Below, piece by piece: positions 52,505 through 64,000 of a stretch of DNA of 64,000 nt. Below the pieces are notes generated by a model. That model ran no database searches. It was not told the origin of the DNA and worked only from the letters and a program-made list of their open reading frames with translations. Source of the stretch: Strigamia acuminata (taxonomy: Eukaryota; Arthropoda; Chilopoda; Geophilomorpha; Linotaeniidae); assembly GCA_949358305.1 (NCBI GenBank), contig OX442315.1, positions 18,316,427 through 18,380,426 of the forward strand, read 5' to 3'. Both the position numbers and the translations under genes were made by a program. The stretch's first letter is position 1. The number at the start of each line of letters is the position of its first letter.

Positions 52505-55500
52505 TCTAAATTTTGCGAAGATATGAAGCAAAATATTACTTGTATGAATAACTAATAAATGATGTTACACTCCCACATTCTTTTGGAAACCTCACCCTGT
52601 AACATTCGTATTTGTTATTTGGTCTAAATACTATAGTAAATGATTTATGTTTTATAAATTTTTATTTTTCTCTTGAGCCACGAATTAGAGGAATGTCGAA
52701 GATTTAAATGTATTCCTTAATTTGTATCTTTGGATAATAAAGAATAAAAATTTTTCAATAATTATTTTGTATGTGTAACATTCCTATAACTAGTCTGATT
52801 ATTCATAACAATGCAAGGGACAGAAAGCCTATAATAGGGGCGCCCCCTGGCTGAATTTTCTTTAAAAGTACTGAATTAATACATGACTTATCAGTGAGTA
52901 AGTCCAGTACATGTATCAATTTTCTGGTTTAACTTTATTTGTCTGCACTCTAAGTGGCTGTCGGATATCCTTGGGAAATGGTCAAACTGTTCCAATTGTG
53001 TACATTGTAAATAGTGAAACTTTTTTTACGTTATTTGAGTGCAACGTTACACAAACGCCTATGGTGCAAAAGCTTTTCGTAGCATTTAATCGTGGCGAGT
53101 GCTCGTCATTGATTTCTCGTTATTTAGCTATCCCGATACGTTTTAGGCCTACTTGTAATGGAACTAGAATATAATTTGACTATCTGTCGCACAGTTATAA
53201 AACAAAGAAATTGGATTTTTAAATAAAAAAATGGAAAGGGGAGAAAAAGATTCATCAATATTTGGGGTTAAAAAAAGAATGTTTTATTTTTTTATTTTTA
53301 AATTGAATGGTTGCTTCTTGCTGGCAATCTCAGTAATTGAGTTGTGTTCAGATAGGGGAGAGACATGTCCTAAAATGACTGATGATCTCTTCGGTCTAAG
53401 GTCTGCATCGAAAAAAATGATAAATAACAAACCCTTAAATAAAGTTTCGCGCGATAAACCATTCTAAAACGATTTTGATTTGTTATTTATTTAAATTGCT
53501 GCTTGTTTGATTTAAAAATTAAAAATGGATGATGTAATTAATACCTATGATTAGGCACGGGAGACCACAAAAGAAAACAGTTCTGATATATACTATGCAA
53601 GCACTTTTAACGATTTTGACTACTATAATTTCTGATTTTTGACATATTTTTGACATTTTTAATATACCGTAGTCCTTTTGCTTATTTGGTGTTTTCCTTT
53701 TACTTAAATTCCACAAAATTGCACACACATCGCAAAATATTTCTTAATTTCACTTATAACTAAACGATTTTGTTTTTATTTACTAAATTATTTACAGCTG
53801 AATCTTATTGCGTGGAATGTGGAATGTATGGGGACGTATTTGTATTTGTATTTTTGCGTGGTTGTGACTCCCGTGCGGGATATTCGGCCATGAAAGCCGC
53901 GATCTGTTGCGGAGACAACCTTTTTGAGAACCAAATACAATAACTGATAAACGTATTGTATTATTATGTTTTAGTTAATATAATATAATAGCGCATTTTT
54001 CTTCTTATTCAAATGTACAGCAACGCTTTAAACATTTGAGTTATTCAGAAAGTGTACAAGAATTCTACATTGAAATTTTAAAAACCAATTGACTTTTGAA
54101 TTTCTCAGTTTACAAATTAATACTTGTAAAATCGGAAACCAACTGTCTATATTTCTGCCTAATTTCTTTGCCGAGTGATCAAAATTTGCTTTTCTATGCA
54201 AAATTAAGAGTCAAGCTGCTGAGTACATTACAGATTTACTAATCAATCAGCACATGACAATTCGTTCTCATTAATACAATTAATACACACATAAAAGATA
54301 TTCTATCCAGAAAATTAGAATTAGCACGACACTGACGAATCGTTAATTTAAATAAGGTTAAAGTTTCCCGAGTTTATTTTAAATACTCTCCATTCGAAAC
54401 AAATAGGCCAAGCTTATCATAATGTCCAAATTGTCAACTTTTACCACTAGAGGATATAACAGGTTTAATTGGCAAATAATGACAAGGCACTCTTTCAGCA
54501 GTGGGTTTGCTCATTTATTCACTGTTCATTCTATGGGAATGATTCAATTTTGTCGTTATGTGTCCCTGGTTGAGTCAGACATGTACGCGCTGCATAAATA
54601 CATAAGCAGTCATTTGTAACATGGACAATCGCGAGATGGATTTTTCTGCTTTATCCGTAATGGATCTTTCATCTGGCCCCCTCGGATGTCGAACTGGGGG
54701 TGGGCGGGGACGAAAGAGGCCTTCCGTTCTATCTCTTCCCCCATCTCTTCCATAGGGTCACACAGATCGGCCCTCCATTCGTCTTATCATCAAATCCGTG
54801 ACAAATTGAGAGGACGGCGACCGATCGGGTTTGGCGTGTGCGTTACTGCGTTCGTTCGAGGAAAATTAAAACCCCAGCTTTCGCAAATGAAATCCAAATT
54901 TAATTATTTATCCATAAACGTTTGTCCTTATTTGATCAACAGCAACGCTCCATCCACGAGTGAAGACGAAAATGTAAAATGCGGCGTGCCTCATACGCCT
55001 TCCTGTCAGTCATGCATCCATGCAAATCAATTGCGATGAATGCAATAGGGTAAAGGCGCACGGGGATAAAAATGGAAATAATAAATCGCATCATAAAAAA
55101 ATATCGATTTTAAAAAGGTTTTTAAAAAATAGCGAGACGAAATGCACAATCAGACGACTAAGTGTTGCAGTAAAGCAGAGTCACAAAAGCTCCTCGACAA
55201 TCGTGAGATGAGTTTGGCTGCGATGCAAATGATTTTATGTGAAGGCGTTTGAGCGGGCAAAAACCAAAAATATCCGTCGAGTGGAAAAGTTCTTACTGCG
55301 CAATTTTTCCCTCGTGAATCCTGCTGTGATGATTTACAGTTTTAGTAGTTTGCACCACCGGAAACGAGATCTTTCTTCCGGTAACTGTTCTCTCGGACTG
55401 GGTTTTTCTCATGATTTCATCTCTTGCTCGATTTGTCAAACGAAAACTTGAGAGAAAAATAGATCTGTCACGATAATGAGTGAGTTGCGCGAATAAAACA

Positions 55501-57600
55501 GTCGCACAAGCCGCTGAATTGCACTGCGCCACCATAAAATAAACGAAATCGGCCTAGTTTGAATTGACAATGGTAATTGTCCATCTGCGGCTGATCCAAA
55601 GATACTCATCGCTATTGTTCGCTCTTATATGGCTTTGTGCCAAGTGACCTCCTATTGTGTTGGGTCACTACTCATGCAAGAGAGCGGAATATTGCTCGTA
55701 CAAAGTTGCTACAAGATACCTTATCATCGAAACAGTGCAAATTCGGGATCTTTGCTGTCAAATTTGACCGGCAATTTTGGATCTAAGGTTTTATTAGGAT
55801 AAAAATGTTTATTACCGTACTTGTTGTTTTCGTTTTGTATAAGAAATATAAAATCATACTTAATGAGGCTTTATTGCGTTTGCATTGCTAGGGCGATTAC
55901 CGGTATGCAAAATAGGCCACTTATCTACGGCGATTTGGTTTGATTTTAAAAGCAAACATTTTTTTCTCTTTGTATGTTCGTACATGTTGATTTATTTATT
56001 ATTTAGACTGTAAATGGGTTTAGAATTCGTCAAAGTCTCTAAGAATCCAGCAGGAAATATCGATCCGTAAAAAAGCAACGCATTCACTAGATGTTTGTGT
56101 AAGTTTTGAGGAGATAAAATAAGACGGGCCAATGCAGAAAAGCCAGCCAAGTAAATACCGTGGGCGGGCGCTATGTGACGTCAAGCGCCAACTCGGCGCC
56201 TCGTAGCAATTTGATTCAAATGTATTGCACTTTCTCAGCACATATGCAAGTGCCCAATACCACTTTTTGGAGAAAAAAATTATTTACCATATTTGTTGTT
56301 TTTTTTTATAAGTGATAGAGATTTATCTTGGTATATTTTTATGTATAGATATTTCTTCAAAGTGATTGAAAGGGTTTTTGCTGCATTGTGGACATAGAGA
56401 TTCGACTCTGGGTTGTAAGTGGGTCTCGTGAAAACCACTTCTCCCTCCACGGGCAATTTCGTTAGTGAGAAACATCCCGCAGCTCACATCAAGCGGATTA
56501 GTCCTTTGTCCCCTCGCTTTACTCACAAATTTGTCTCCCCATTTCATGATTAATATTCCGAATCATACGAATACAGTTCTTGTAGCATGAAAGAAATACG
56601 AGCACACACAAATAACGAATTTCGTTGCGCTCACAATCACATTGCTTACTTAGTCTGAGTCTGCACTTCACCCCATGACGACGCAAAAGCTTTTAGGCCT
56701 AGGTCGATAAAATTAAACTCTGTAAATTGCCTAGTTATTTTTCTACAATTAAAATGTTGTTATTATTATTAATTCATATTGTTGAACGAATTGGACATTG
56801 TTTCATTTGCTTTTTATGTTGACTCTGGGCTTAGCTGCATTACATCCAAAATGAACTGAAAAATGCACACGCGATTTAACTATCTTTGATTGTAATCGTA
56901 CATTCTATACATATTGTTTATTCGTTTTTAAAACTTGAGTAAAATAACAACGGTAGTATGCATAACAACAAATTTTCAACAAATGTACATTTTGCCAAAA
57001 AAAAATATTTTTCACCAAAAATAGTCGTTACAAGATGATGTTTTGTCTGTAATTTGTATCCCAAAAGGCTTAAATAAGTTTAAATTGTCGTATTACGAAC
57101 GATGATGTAGAAACGGTGTCAGTAGGTAACGGTGACGGAAATGAGATGAACATAAAAAGAGTTTTCCTTAAATACTAAATCAAGAACAGTTGTTTATTTA
57201 TACATGTTTTAAATTCGATGCGATGGAAAACAGTTTTAAAAACACCCAGGAAAATGCGAAATCAGCTTTTAGTCACTAAAATATAATATCTTTCACAAAC
57301 TTTGTCGGTATACGTTATATTTTCAGCGTATACAATGCTAAACTCCAATAAAACATCACTAAAACGTGCAAAAAGCTTTATTAGTAACATTACTCATGAT
57401 TCTGATACCATATTTCACTCTTATGTTACATTTTATGCAATTTAATACAATTTAACTTCCTACAGACATGAATTTGGTCCAGTTATCGCAATAGTTTTTG
57501 TTTATCCTTTTCTGTTCCTTTATTCTTTTTTTATTATGTTAAATGAATAAGGAAACATCCTAAATTAGCATGCACATGCATCAAATGTTTCACGGCGACA
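52505..57600. other. Long non-coding stretch
   Basis: AT-rich DNA with short unrecognised frames (up to about 117 codons at 54686). A few GC-richer segments, e.g. 54680-54850 and 56145-56215 (GTGACGTCAAGCG, a CRE), could be regulatory. No exon could be connected to a neighbour by frame and splice sites. Confidence 0.4.
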
Positions 57601-57793
57601 ACAATGATGGTTATGTGTATATATATGAAACTTTTAAAAACCGTACAATTTGTCTTCACGCCATTAAACTGCCAACAGTTATTTTTTCTTCAAGTCCAAC
57701 AAGGTAAAATAATCAATACAGTTTCATTTAATTTTCACATCGTAATCCGAAAAATCAGTTTACAATTTATAACCAAAATTTACTTTATTTCAG

Positions 57794-59126
57794 ATGAAGT
57801 GTGCAGATATACTGATAATCCTTTTTATCTTTGCAACTTTGCAAGAAATTGCTGCTAAATTTCATACAAAAGGAGAAATTTCTGCTGGAGGGAAGGTTGC
57901 CGTAAACAAAAAACTGTCTGTCGAAGAAAACATTGCTGCAGCTGCCTCGGGTTCTTCTAATTTCAGTTCTGATAACATAAGCTCAATCTCGGAGTTTGGC
58001 TCAAACTCTAACCCGGATAACTCGAGTTCTGACTCGAATTCTAACCCTGATTCTACGTCGGAGTTTAAGATCCCGAGTTCTAGCTCCGATTCACCGTCGG
58101 AGTCTAAGATTCCGAGTTCTAGCTCCGATTCACCGTCGGAGTCTAAGATTCCGAGTTCTAGCTCGGATTCACCGTCGGAGTCTAAGATTCCGAGTTCTAG
58201 CTCCGATTCACCGTCGGAGTCTAAGATTCCGAGTTCTAGCTCCGATTCACCGTCGGAGTCTAAGATTTCGAGTTCTAGCTCGAATTCTAATCCCGATTCT
58301 TCATCGGAGTCTAAGATTCCGAGTTCTAGCTCCGATTCACCGTCGGAGTCTAAGATTCCGAGTTCTAGCTCCGATTCACCGTCGGAGTCTAAGATTCCGA
58401 GTTCTAGCTCCGATTCACCGTCGGAGTCTAAGATTCCGAGTTCTAGCTCCGATTCACCGTCGGAGTCTAAGATTCCGAGTTCTAGCTCGGATTCTAGCTC
58501 GGATTCTAATTCCATTTCGAGCTCAAGCTCTGAAATTTGTACTGAAGGTCTTAATGTTAAGCTTAAATTTCCCAACGTGCCTTTGGAGGAATTCCTTGTC
58601 ACCGTTGGAGAAGGAATTCTAACAATAAAAGATGCATTGAAAGCTATCGAAGTTCGTGTTGAACTTATCGGCTTTGCTTCGAGCAAACTGGCGTTGCAGG
58701 CTGTTATCAGGGCTGAAGCTGAATTGAAAAACAAAACCTTCGCCACTCCCGATGAGCTCGAAGCTGCGGTAATTATATTTGTCTACTAAAAAAATAAAAC
58801 ACATTACTTTATTATTTTATTTTTTTTAGTTAGTTAAAGTTAGTGCAGAATTAGAAGAAGCACTTAAACAAGTCGTTGACTTAGTAGTTGAAGCAGATAA
58901 CAATTCTGCGATTAAGGCCAATGTTCAATTAATCAAAGAAATAACCACTTCATTAATAAATTCTATCAACGTAATTAAAGTCAGTGTCGACTGTCCGTGT
59001 GCGGCTTTTCTGAGCGGCACAACTGTAGCCCTAGCCGAAACTACGACCACTGCAAAACCAAAGATGAGTGCACTAAGGAGGTTACAACAACAATCCTTTA
59101 TTTCTGAAGATAAATCTGTTTTCTAA
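57794..59126 (+). CDS. Secreted serine-rich repeat protein, unrecognised family
   Basis: Two exons, 57794-58768 and 58830-59126, join in phase 0 for a 423-residue product. The start ATG follows an acceptor (TTTATTTCAG|ATG), so the 5' UTR is probably spliced. Residues 1-21 (MKCADILIILFIFATLQEIA) look like a signal peptide. Residues about 55-250 are Ser-rich, with about eleven tandem copies of a 13-residue unit (SKIPSSSSDSPSE), encoded by a nearly invariant 39-bp repeat. The C-terminal part (about 255-395) is a non-repetitive alpha-helical domain (GEGILTIKDALKAIEVRVEL, ELEEALKQVVDLVVEADN) with CPC near its end, followed by a Thr-rich tail. The serines could be glycosylated or phosphorylated; a mucin-, glue- or silk-like extracellular role is only a guess. 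AATAAA follows the stop. Confidence 0.75.
58073..58500. repeat. 39-bp coding minisatellite in the Ser-rich gene
   Basis: Unit TCTAGCTCCGATTCACCGTC plus GGAGTCTAAGATTCCGAGT, about eleven copies, interrupted once by a variant (TCGAATTCTAATCCCGATTC). The period is divisible by three, so copy number can change without frameshift. The antisense and +2 frames are also open, as by-products. Confidence 0.93.
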
Positions 59127-60120
59127 GTGTCTAATAAAGCCTTTATTTATTTAAAATAAAAATACGGTCTCTTTATTTGTGAAATTATCACATAGTTCGT
59201 ATCCGTCGAAATACATTTTCATTAGAAATGGGTTTGTTGTGGGCGGATATGTAGACGTTTCTTCGTTTCCGCCATTCTTACGAGCGGAAGGGAAAGGAAA
59301 GAAATACGAAGGAAGATTTCTATGTTAGTTAAAAGAATAATAAAGCCGTTTTCTTCGAGACTATTAAGGAAGTTGTTAGCCTTGAGACGAAAATTGTATT
59401 TGGATTCAAATGAATCTGGGCAGCATCCGTAATTTTGGCATTTATTTCAAGTTTTAAGTATCCTAGATAATTTTAACTTTGTAAAAGATGTAAAAGATTA
59501 GCATTTATTTAAAATAAAATAAAAAAGATTTAATGGCATCTGAAAAAAATAATAATAAAGAAAGAGAAGAGGACTGCGAGGCGGGAGCGCATTGATTTTC
59601 CATTCCAGTCACGTTATTTATCACTAGATGGCCGTACGAGAGACGGAAACGGAGACCACTTTTTTCCGGGAAGCAACTTAAGTAAATTAAATAATAAATT
59701 TGCTTTGCCAAACTCATTGTTGTGAATGACTTTATTACGAATTGAAAAAGTGAGCGTTTAAAAATTGATTAAGTTTAAAAAAATAAAAAAAATAAAAAAT
59801 GAAAACAATTGAATTAAAAATAAACTTTAAATGGAGGAAATCAGGATCTTGTTGTTTTGCAATCATAAATCAGAAAAACAGGACAGAAACAGTTGTAAAC
59901 GAAACACGCATGGACTTTACCAAATTTGGCAAACACCAAATGACGTCACACTTTGGGTGTAAACTTACTAAAAGCGTGAAAATAGTGTTAAAATAAAACA
60001 CCGGGCGAATCCGATCGAAAAACTCGTAAAGAAACATCACTAAAATAAAGTTACAAAATATACTTCCTTCGAATGTTTTCTAAATAAGTCCCAAACACGA
60101 ATAAAATAAATAACTATTAA
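59127..60120. other. Intergenic DNA
   Basis: 3' flank of the Ser-rich gene (AATAAAGCC near 59133), then AT-rich sequence. GC-richer islands lie at 59225-59290 and 59575-59660. No gene recognised. Confidence 0.45.
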
Positions 60121-60134
60121 TTTTGCGTAAATAA

Positions 60135-60227
60135 CGACAGGCCCAATCTTCCTGTGACGTCACCCTGACCGCCATTTTGAGAATTGAGGGTGTGCCTAGG
60201 AGAGAGAGCTGGAATCGAAGTCGAAAG
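60135..60227 (+). promoter_or_regulatory. Promoter/leader-like segment with CRE
   Basis: CTGTGACGTCACCCTGACCGCCATTTTGA contains a full TGACGTCA. It is followed by GAGAGAGAGCTGGAATCGAAG and a donor-like AAAG|GTAAAC. The layout suggests a TATA-less promoter with a non-coding first exon. Confidence 0.35.
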
Positions 60228-60747
60228 GTAAACTCACGCTGACTTAAATTTATCTTGTAACGAAATGAAAATTATGCACCGAATTCCGTTTGGCTGTCCG
60301 CACAATATGTCCCGATCAAACTGCCTGAACATGTAATTAAATTGGCTCCAAAACGACGAAGCTGTGCTGACAAGTTCAGCCGGAAATACCACAGTCTACT
60401 AGCATAGATGAATAACTCTTTTTTATTTCGGGGGGCGTTGAATATAGCCGAAAGTAAGTGAATCTCCGAATTCTGACTGTTCGTGAAACACGGTAAGTGA
60501 TGGTAACGATTTTATGGATTCGACGCTCATGTTAGTCGAGATTTTCGTCATTTTGTTGGGTTTGGTTTGGGTGTGAAGTCTCAACTGAGTTTGTTGATTA
60601 AACCGGTCGTGATTAATAGATTGAAATAAAAAGAATGAAAGACGGTTCTGTTAGAGACCCAAAAGTGTTGATATTTCGGTTTGTGCGCTAATGTGAACCT
60701 GCCAAGTGGGATGAAGACGAACAAGGACAGTAAACTTGGGATTGCGG

Positions 60748-60786
60748 TATAAAAGAGGGTCGATCAGCTGTTAAGAATCTCAGTTT
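60748..60786 (+). promoter_or_regulatory. TATA box plus initiator promoter
   Basis: TATAAAA at 60748-60754 and an arthropod-type initiator TCAGTT at 60780-60785, about 30 bases apart, the canonical spacing. The first ATG (60839, ATGGAGGTG) is about 60 bases downstream and might be in a short first exon (ATGGAG|GTGAAA). Confidence 0.5.
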
Positions 60787-61596
60787 ACAAACCAGTTTTG
60801 GTGTTGGATTTAATTTATTCTTTGGCTGATAACGCAAAATGGAGGTGAAAACGTCTAATTTAGCTGCTGGACACATTTATCTATTTTTATTATTTATTCA
60901 ATGAAAAAAAAAATGTAATTTAATTCAAGAAAAAGTGTGTGTGTATGTGGTTAAGATCTAACGGTAGAAGTTCAACTTCTTGACGTAAAGGAAGTCAATT
61001 ATACATTCAATATTCTACGTAAGATATTTTTTTATCGTGCCGAAAGAAGTTTCACTATTTCGTTTAATTCTGTGCCATGTTTTAGCTGACGCCCTAATTA
61101 GATTAATAATTGTAATTTTGGATAATGTCATGTATTATATTAATTCGAGTTTAATCTGGCTTTGTAGTTGTAATTACATTTGTTGTGAATGGTTTTCGAA
61201 TTTGTTTTGCGTTCTAGTTTGACCATCGATGTATTCCGGTCAAAATATGCTCTTAATATGTCCCAGCGGGTTGGCAGCGAGAGTTTCACAGTGTGCGCAC
61301 GCCTTGCAATTGGGCTCTATGCCAAACTTGCCAGAGTTCGACTTCTTCCTGTTACCTTCATCCCCGCTTGTTTTCTGTGTGTCAATTGTTGATCAACTCT
61401 GAGTTTTACCTCGATTTCGCGTCGTTGTTGTTATTAACTTGTTTCCGGCATGAGAAGAGAAAAAAAATGTGTTTTTTTATTTTTAATCATAATTAATAGT
61501 TGATTTTTTGATTTTTTTGTTGTTGATTTTTTTAATATGTGTAATCAATTTTTTTTTTGGTGGTTAAAAATTTTCTTTTGATGTTTATCATTGCAG

Positions 61597-61668
61597 CTGC
61601 ACGACACGACGGATTTTCTCCGGTTCATGAACTAAACGATTGTGTCAACACCGGCTGTACATAAAGTG
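61597..61668 (+). other. Likely non-coding leader exon (72 nt)
   Basis: Acceptor TTATCATTGCAG|CTGC and donor AGTG|GTAAGTT are both strong. All three frames contain stops, so it would be 5' UTR or part of a non-coding RNA. With the promoters at 60.2 and 60.7 kb it suggests a + strand gene whose coding part lies beyond 64 kb. Confidence 0.45.
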
Positions 61669-64000
61669 GTAAGTTCAATTTTACTTATCCACTCGGTCTG
61701 TCAAAATAATATGTAGCCAGCAAAGCTAGACATTTTTGAAATATTGTTTATTTTTGCTGTATTTTTTTCGTTTAAAAAGTTTCTCAAATCGTTTCTCCAT
61801 GTTATTCCTACGGGATTAATTTTTCTAGTCGAAAATGTTAAGAAATATCGATTAAAACTGAGAAGTAATGTAGTAACGATAAGATTTTTATTGAAAATTG
61901 ATGAAATTAAAGAAGTGAAGAAGGGTTTTTTTTTAAATAAAAGGATAATAATGTGGGGGCGCCAACTTGACGTAATTCGTGTCTAAAAATGCCCATCAAC
62001 CGTTTGACGCCATGTCGCCATCTGGTTCAGAAATTGTCACGTTGCAATCGAGCAAAAATGCAAAATCAGAATGGTAAGCTTAAGTTTATTGGATTAAACA
62101 ACAAGTATCGATTTCTCGTCAGTGGATCCATTAGAAAAAGAAAAATTGACTCATTGATGGCTGAATTAATTCGTTCTAGCACGCGAAATGAAACGTTTAC
62201 TAAATTCACTGGATGTGGTGCAATTCACCAAAAAATCTTTTTAATTTTATCATTATTATTATTATTATTATTTTATTTTCCCCTCTAAATTCGAGGAAGG
62301 CAATGTTATAAAACTGAGGAATTCAAAATATCCCATGACAAAGGTCGAATAAGTGTGAGGAATTTCTAATAAAATGTATAATGTTATGATGAGATGAATA
62401 TATTATTCAGCTGTCACTCATTTTCCTATCACTTTGGATAGAGATACCACAGCTGGGTCTTTTCCCATATCTTTAGGGTTTGTTGGCCTTCTAAGGAGGA
62501 TTGATAGAATACTGTAAACATTGATGGATTGGCCACATCACTTGGCTTGTCTTTGTTGGAGGAAAATCGGCCATAGTTTTCTGGCAAGTGATCAGAAAAA
62601 AAAGCGCTCTTTATTTGTCTTAAAACGGTTTTTATTTTTTTGGATTTTGGTTTTTTTTTTATTGGGGTTGGTTCGAGGGTGTATTTGTAAGTACACGTTA
62701 TGGCGCGTGTTTGTTTATGTTATGGTGTTGTTGTTTGGCCCATGGCTGCTGTATTTCTAATGCGTGGTGGTGTTAAATGTGGTGTTTTGAGAGTTGGGAA
62801 GTTGTTGCGAGCAGGTTGGAAGGTTTCAATTGCTTTTGAATGCATCTTTTCAATCTAGAATGAGGTGATTGACAAGATCGGTTGGCAGGAGCGGATGGTG
62901 GATTTTCATTTAGGAGATCACAAATCATTAAAAATAAGGATGAAACCTTCTAAATTAATTTTTTTTTAGTGTTTGAAGCTATTTTGGATAGATTTCAGGG
63001 AATTTTGGGTCGTTTTTGTGATCAGTTATTAAAGAATAATTTAAAAAAAAAATTATATCGATATTTTTTAGTTTTTGTCTATTGTCAATAACGAAAGATA
63101 TGAACTAATGATAAAGTAGAGGAAATCTTGAAGTGCTTCACAGATAAAAAAAAAATGAAAATCTATTACACAAACAAAAGAAGAAGGGAGAAAAGGATTT
63201 TTATAAGACTTAACTTTGGTAGAAAATAGAATTTTTTTATTTTTTTTAAATTTTTTTATTTTTATATTTGTATCGAAAATTCGGCATTTCTTTGTTGACA
63301 TGTTTTTGGCATTGCAAATTTGAAAGTTAATTACACCAACTCGATTACATGAGTGAGTAAATGGGAAAGGAATTGCATTCACATGTGCTGTGTTTGTCAC
63401 TTGTATAAATTTGCTTCAAGAACAAGTCGACTGTATGTAGCTCTGCACACATATACTAACATGCATACATTCGCGAGGGAGAAATTCACTCCATGGCAAT
63501 CAATGATCTCCAGGATTGTCAGTATTAAGCTTGCTCACTTGGCTGCATGGTGGCTGCAGAAAGCACCACATGGGAGAGAGAAATGCAAGTGGATAGACAC
63601 CCCGACTGATCGCAACCCCACATATGGTTTGCCACACAACACAGTGAGTTCAACTTGTTTTTTTTTTCTTTCTTGTTCCATTTTTTTCTCTTTTTTTCTC
63701 CATTTTTTGTTTCGTGCATTGTGTGAAGAAAATTGGCGTTGCTAGCTAAAGATGGAATTTGTTCCACTGATGGTTGCCGTTTAAATGACTAAAGTTGCTC
63801 TATTTTGGCCGGAAGTGCCTTTATAAATTAGAGTGGTGGGCGGTTTTATTATTCTATTATGAGTCAATTATGTGCATGCCACTGAATTGCTCAGTTGAAT
63901 TGAATATGGATGTGTAAAGATCTTTTTTTTCTTCTCGCTTTTTGTTATCAGATTTAACTTTTTGTGACGTCCGATGGTCAATATTTTTTCGTTTTGACCG
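61669..64000 (+). other. Probable intron or intergenic DNA to the window end
   Basis: AT-rich with poly-T tracts. Frames of up to 130 codons (63353-63745) have no recognisable domain. No RNA gene seen. Confidence 0.4.

Noticed and set aside
52911-53174. 87-codon frame with a hydrophobic start, as a small secreted protein
   Set aside because: The N-terminus is only weakly signal-like, no promoter, splice or family evidence was found, and such frames occur by chance in this AT-rich stretch.
63353-63745. 130-codon frame near the right edge
   Set aside because: Ends in a poly-T-driven hydrophobic tail, no domain and no splice support.
1-64000. tRNA or rRNA genes
   Set aside because: I looked for T-loop (GGTTCRANNCC) and A-box contexts and for conserved rRNA blocks and found none convincing; a covariance-model scan would be decisive.

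Overview
This is a eukaryotic window. Protein-coding genes are split by short AT-rich introns (mostly about 55-80 bp) with GT-AG borders. Clear metazoan orthologues are present, with large tracts of transposons and tandem repeats between them. Telomere-like pentamers of the TTAGG/TCAGG type occur internally. TTAGG is the ancestral arthropod telomere unit and TCAGG the one known from many beetles, so an arthropod, most likely an insect and possibly a beetle, is the best guess. This is inference only; no rRNA or mitochondrial marker is present.

Layout. (1) 1-7.8 kb is a dense cluster of three genes: the 3' part of SNAPC4 (+), SYF1/XAB2 (-) and a GATD1-like gene (-). SNAPC4 and SYF1 stop codons are 92 bp apart, and SYF1 starts about 136 bp after the GATD1-like stop. 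(2) 7.8-26.3 kb is a region of duplicated promoter/leader-exon-like modules, foldback elements and minisatellites. It is split by an intact 12,868-bp Ty3/gypsy retrotransposon with apparently identical 820-bp LTRs, a GTGT target duplication, gag, a -1 frameshifted pol and a third, apparently spliced ORF. The element landed exactly in the splice donor of a short host exon. (3) 26.7-33.4 kb is a nested higher-order repeat: about 13 copies of a unit, many carrying a precise 68-bp intron-like segment, arranged in two 3.1-kb super-repeats. (4) 33.4-40.7 kb is repeat-rich: 27-bp and 62-bp tandem repeats, TTAGG-like arrays, a hAT MITE with perfect 8-bp TSD, and a 1.64-kb foldback abutting MRPL32. (5) 40.7-49.4 kb holds MRPL32 (+), aconitase/IRP1 (-, 19 coding exons, 897 aa, with a second possible first exon) and SLC25A44 (+). 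MRPL32 and IRP1 converge; IRP1 and SLC25A44 diverge. (6) 49.4-57.8 kb is mostly non-coding. (7) 57.8-59.1 kb is a two-exon gene for a secreted serine-rich repeat protein. (8) 59.1-64 kb holds a TATA/Inr promoter and a non-coding leader exon, suggesting the 5' end of a + strand gene that leaves the window.

Functional grouping: SNAPC4 (snRNA transcription) lies next to SYF1 (spliceosome). MRPL32, IRP1 (an Fe-S protein) and SLC25A44 are linked to mitochondrial or iron metabolism. Neighbourhood alone does not prove co-regulation. Exon borders were found by hand from splice consensus, reading frame and family conservation; for IRP1, MRPL32, SLC25A44 and the GATD1-like gene the summed exon lengths are exact multiples of three.
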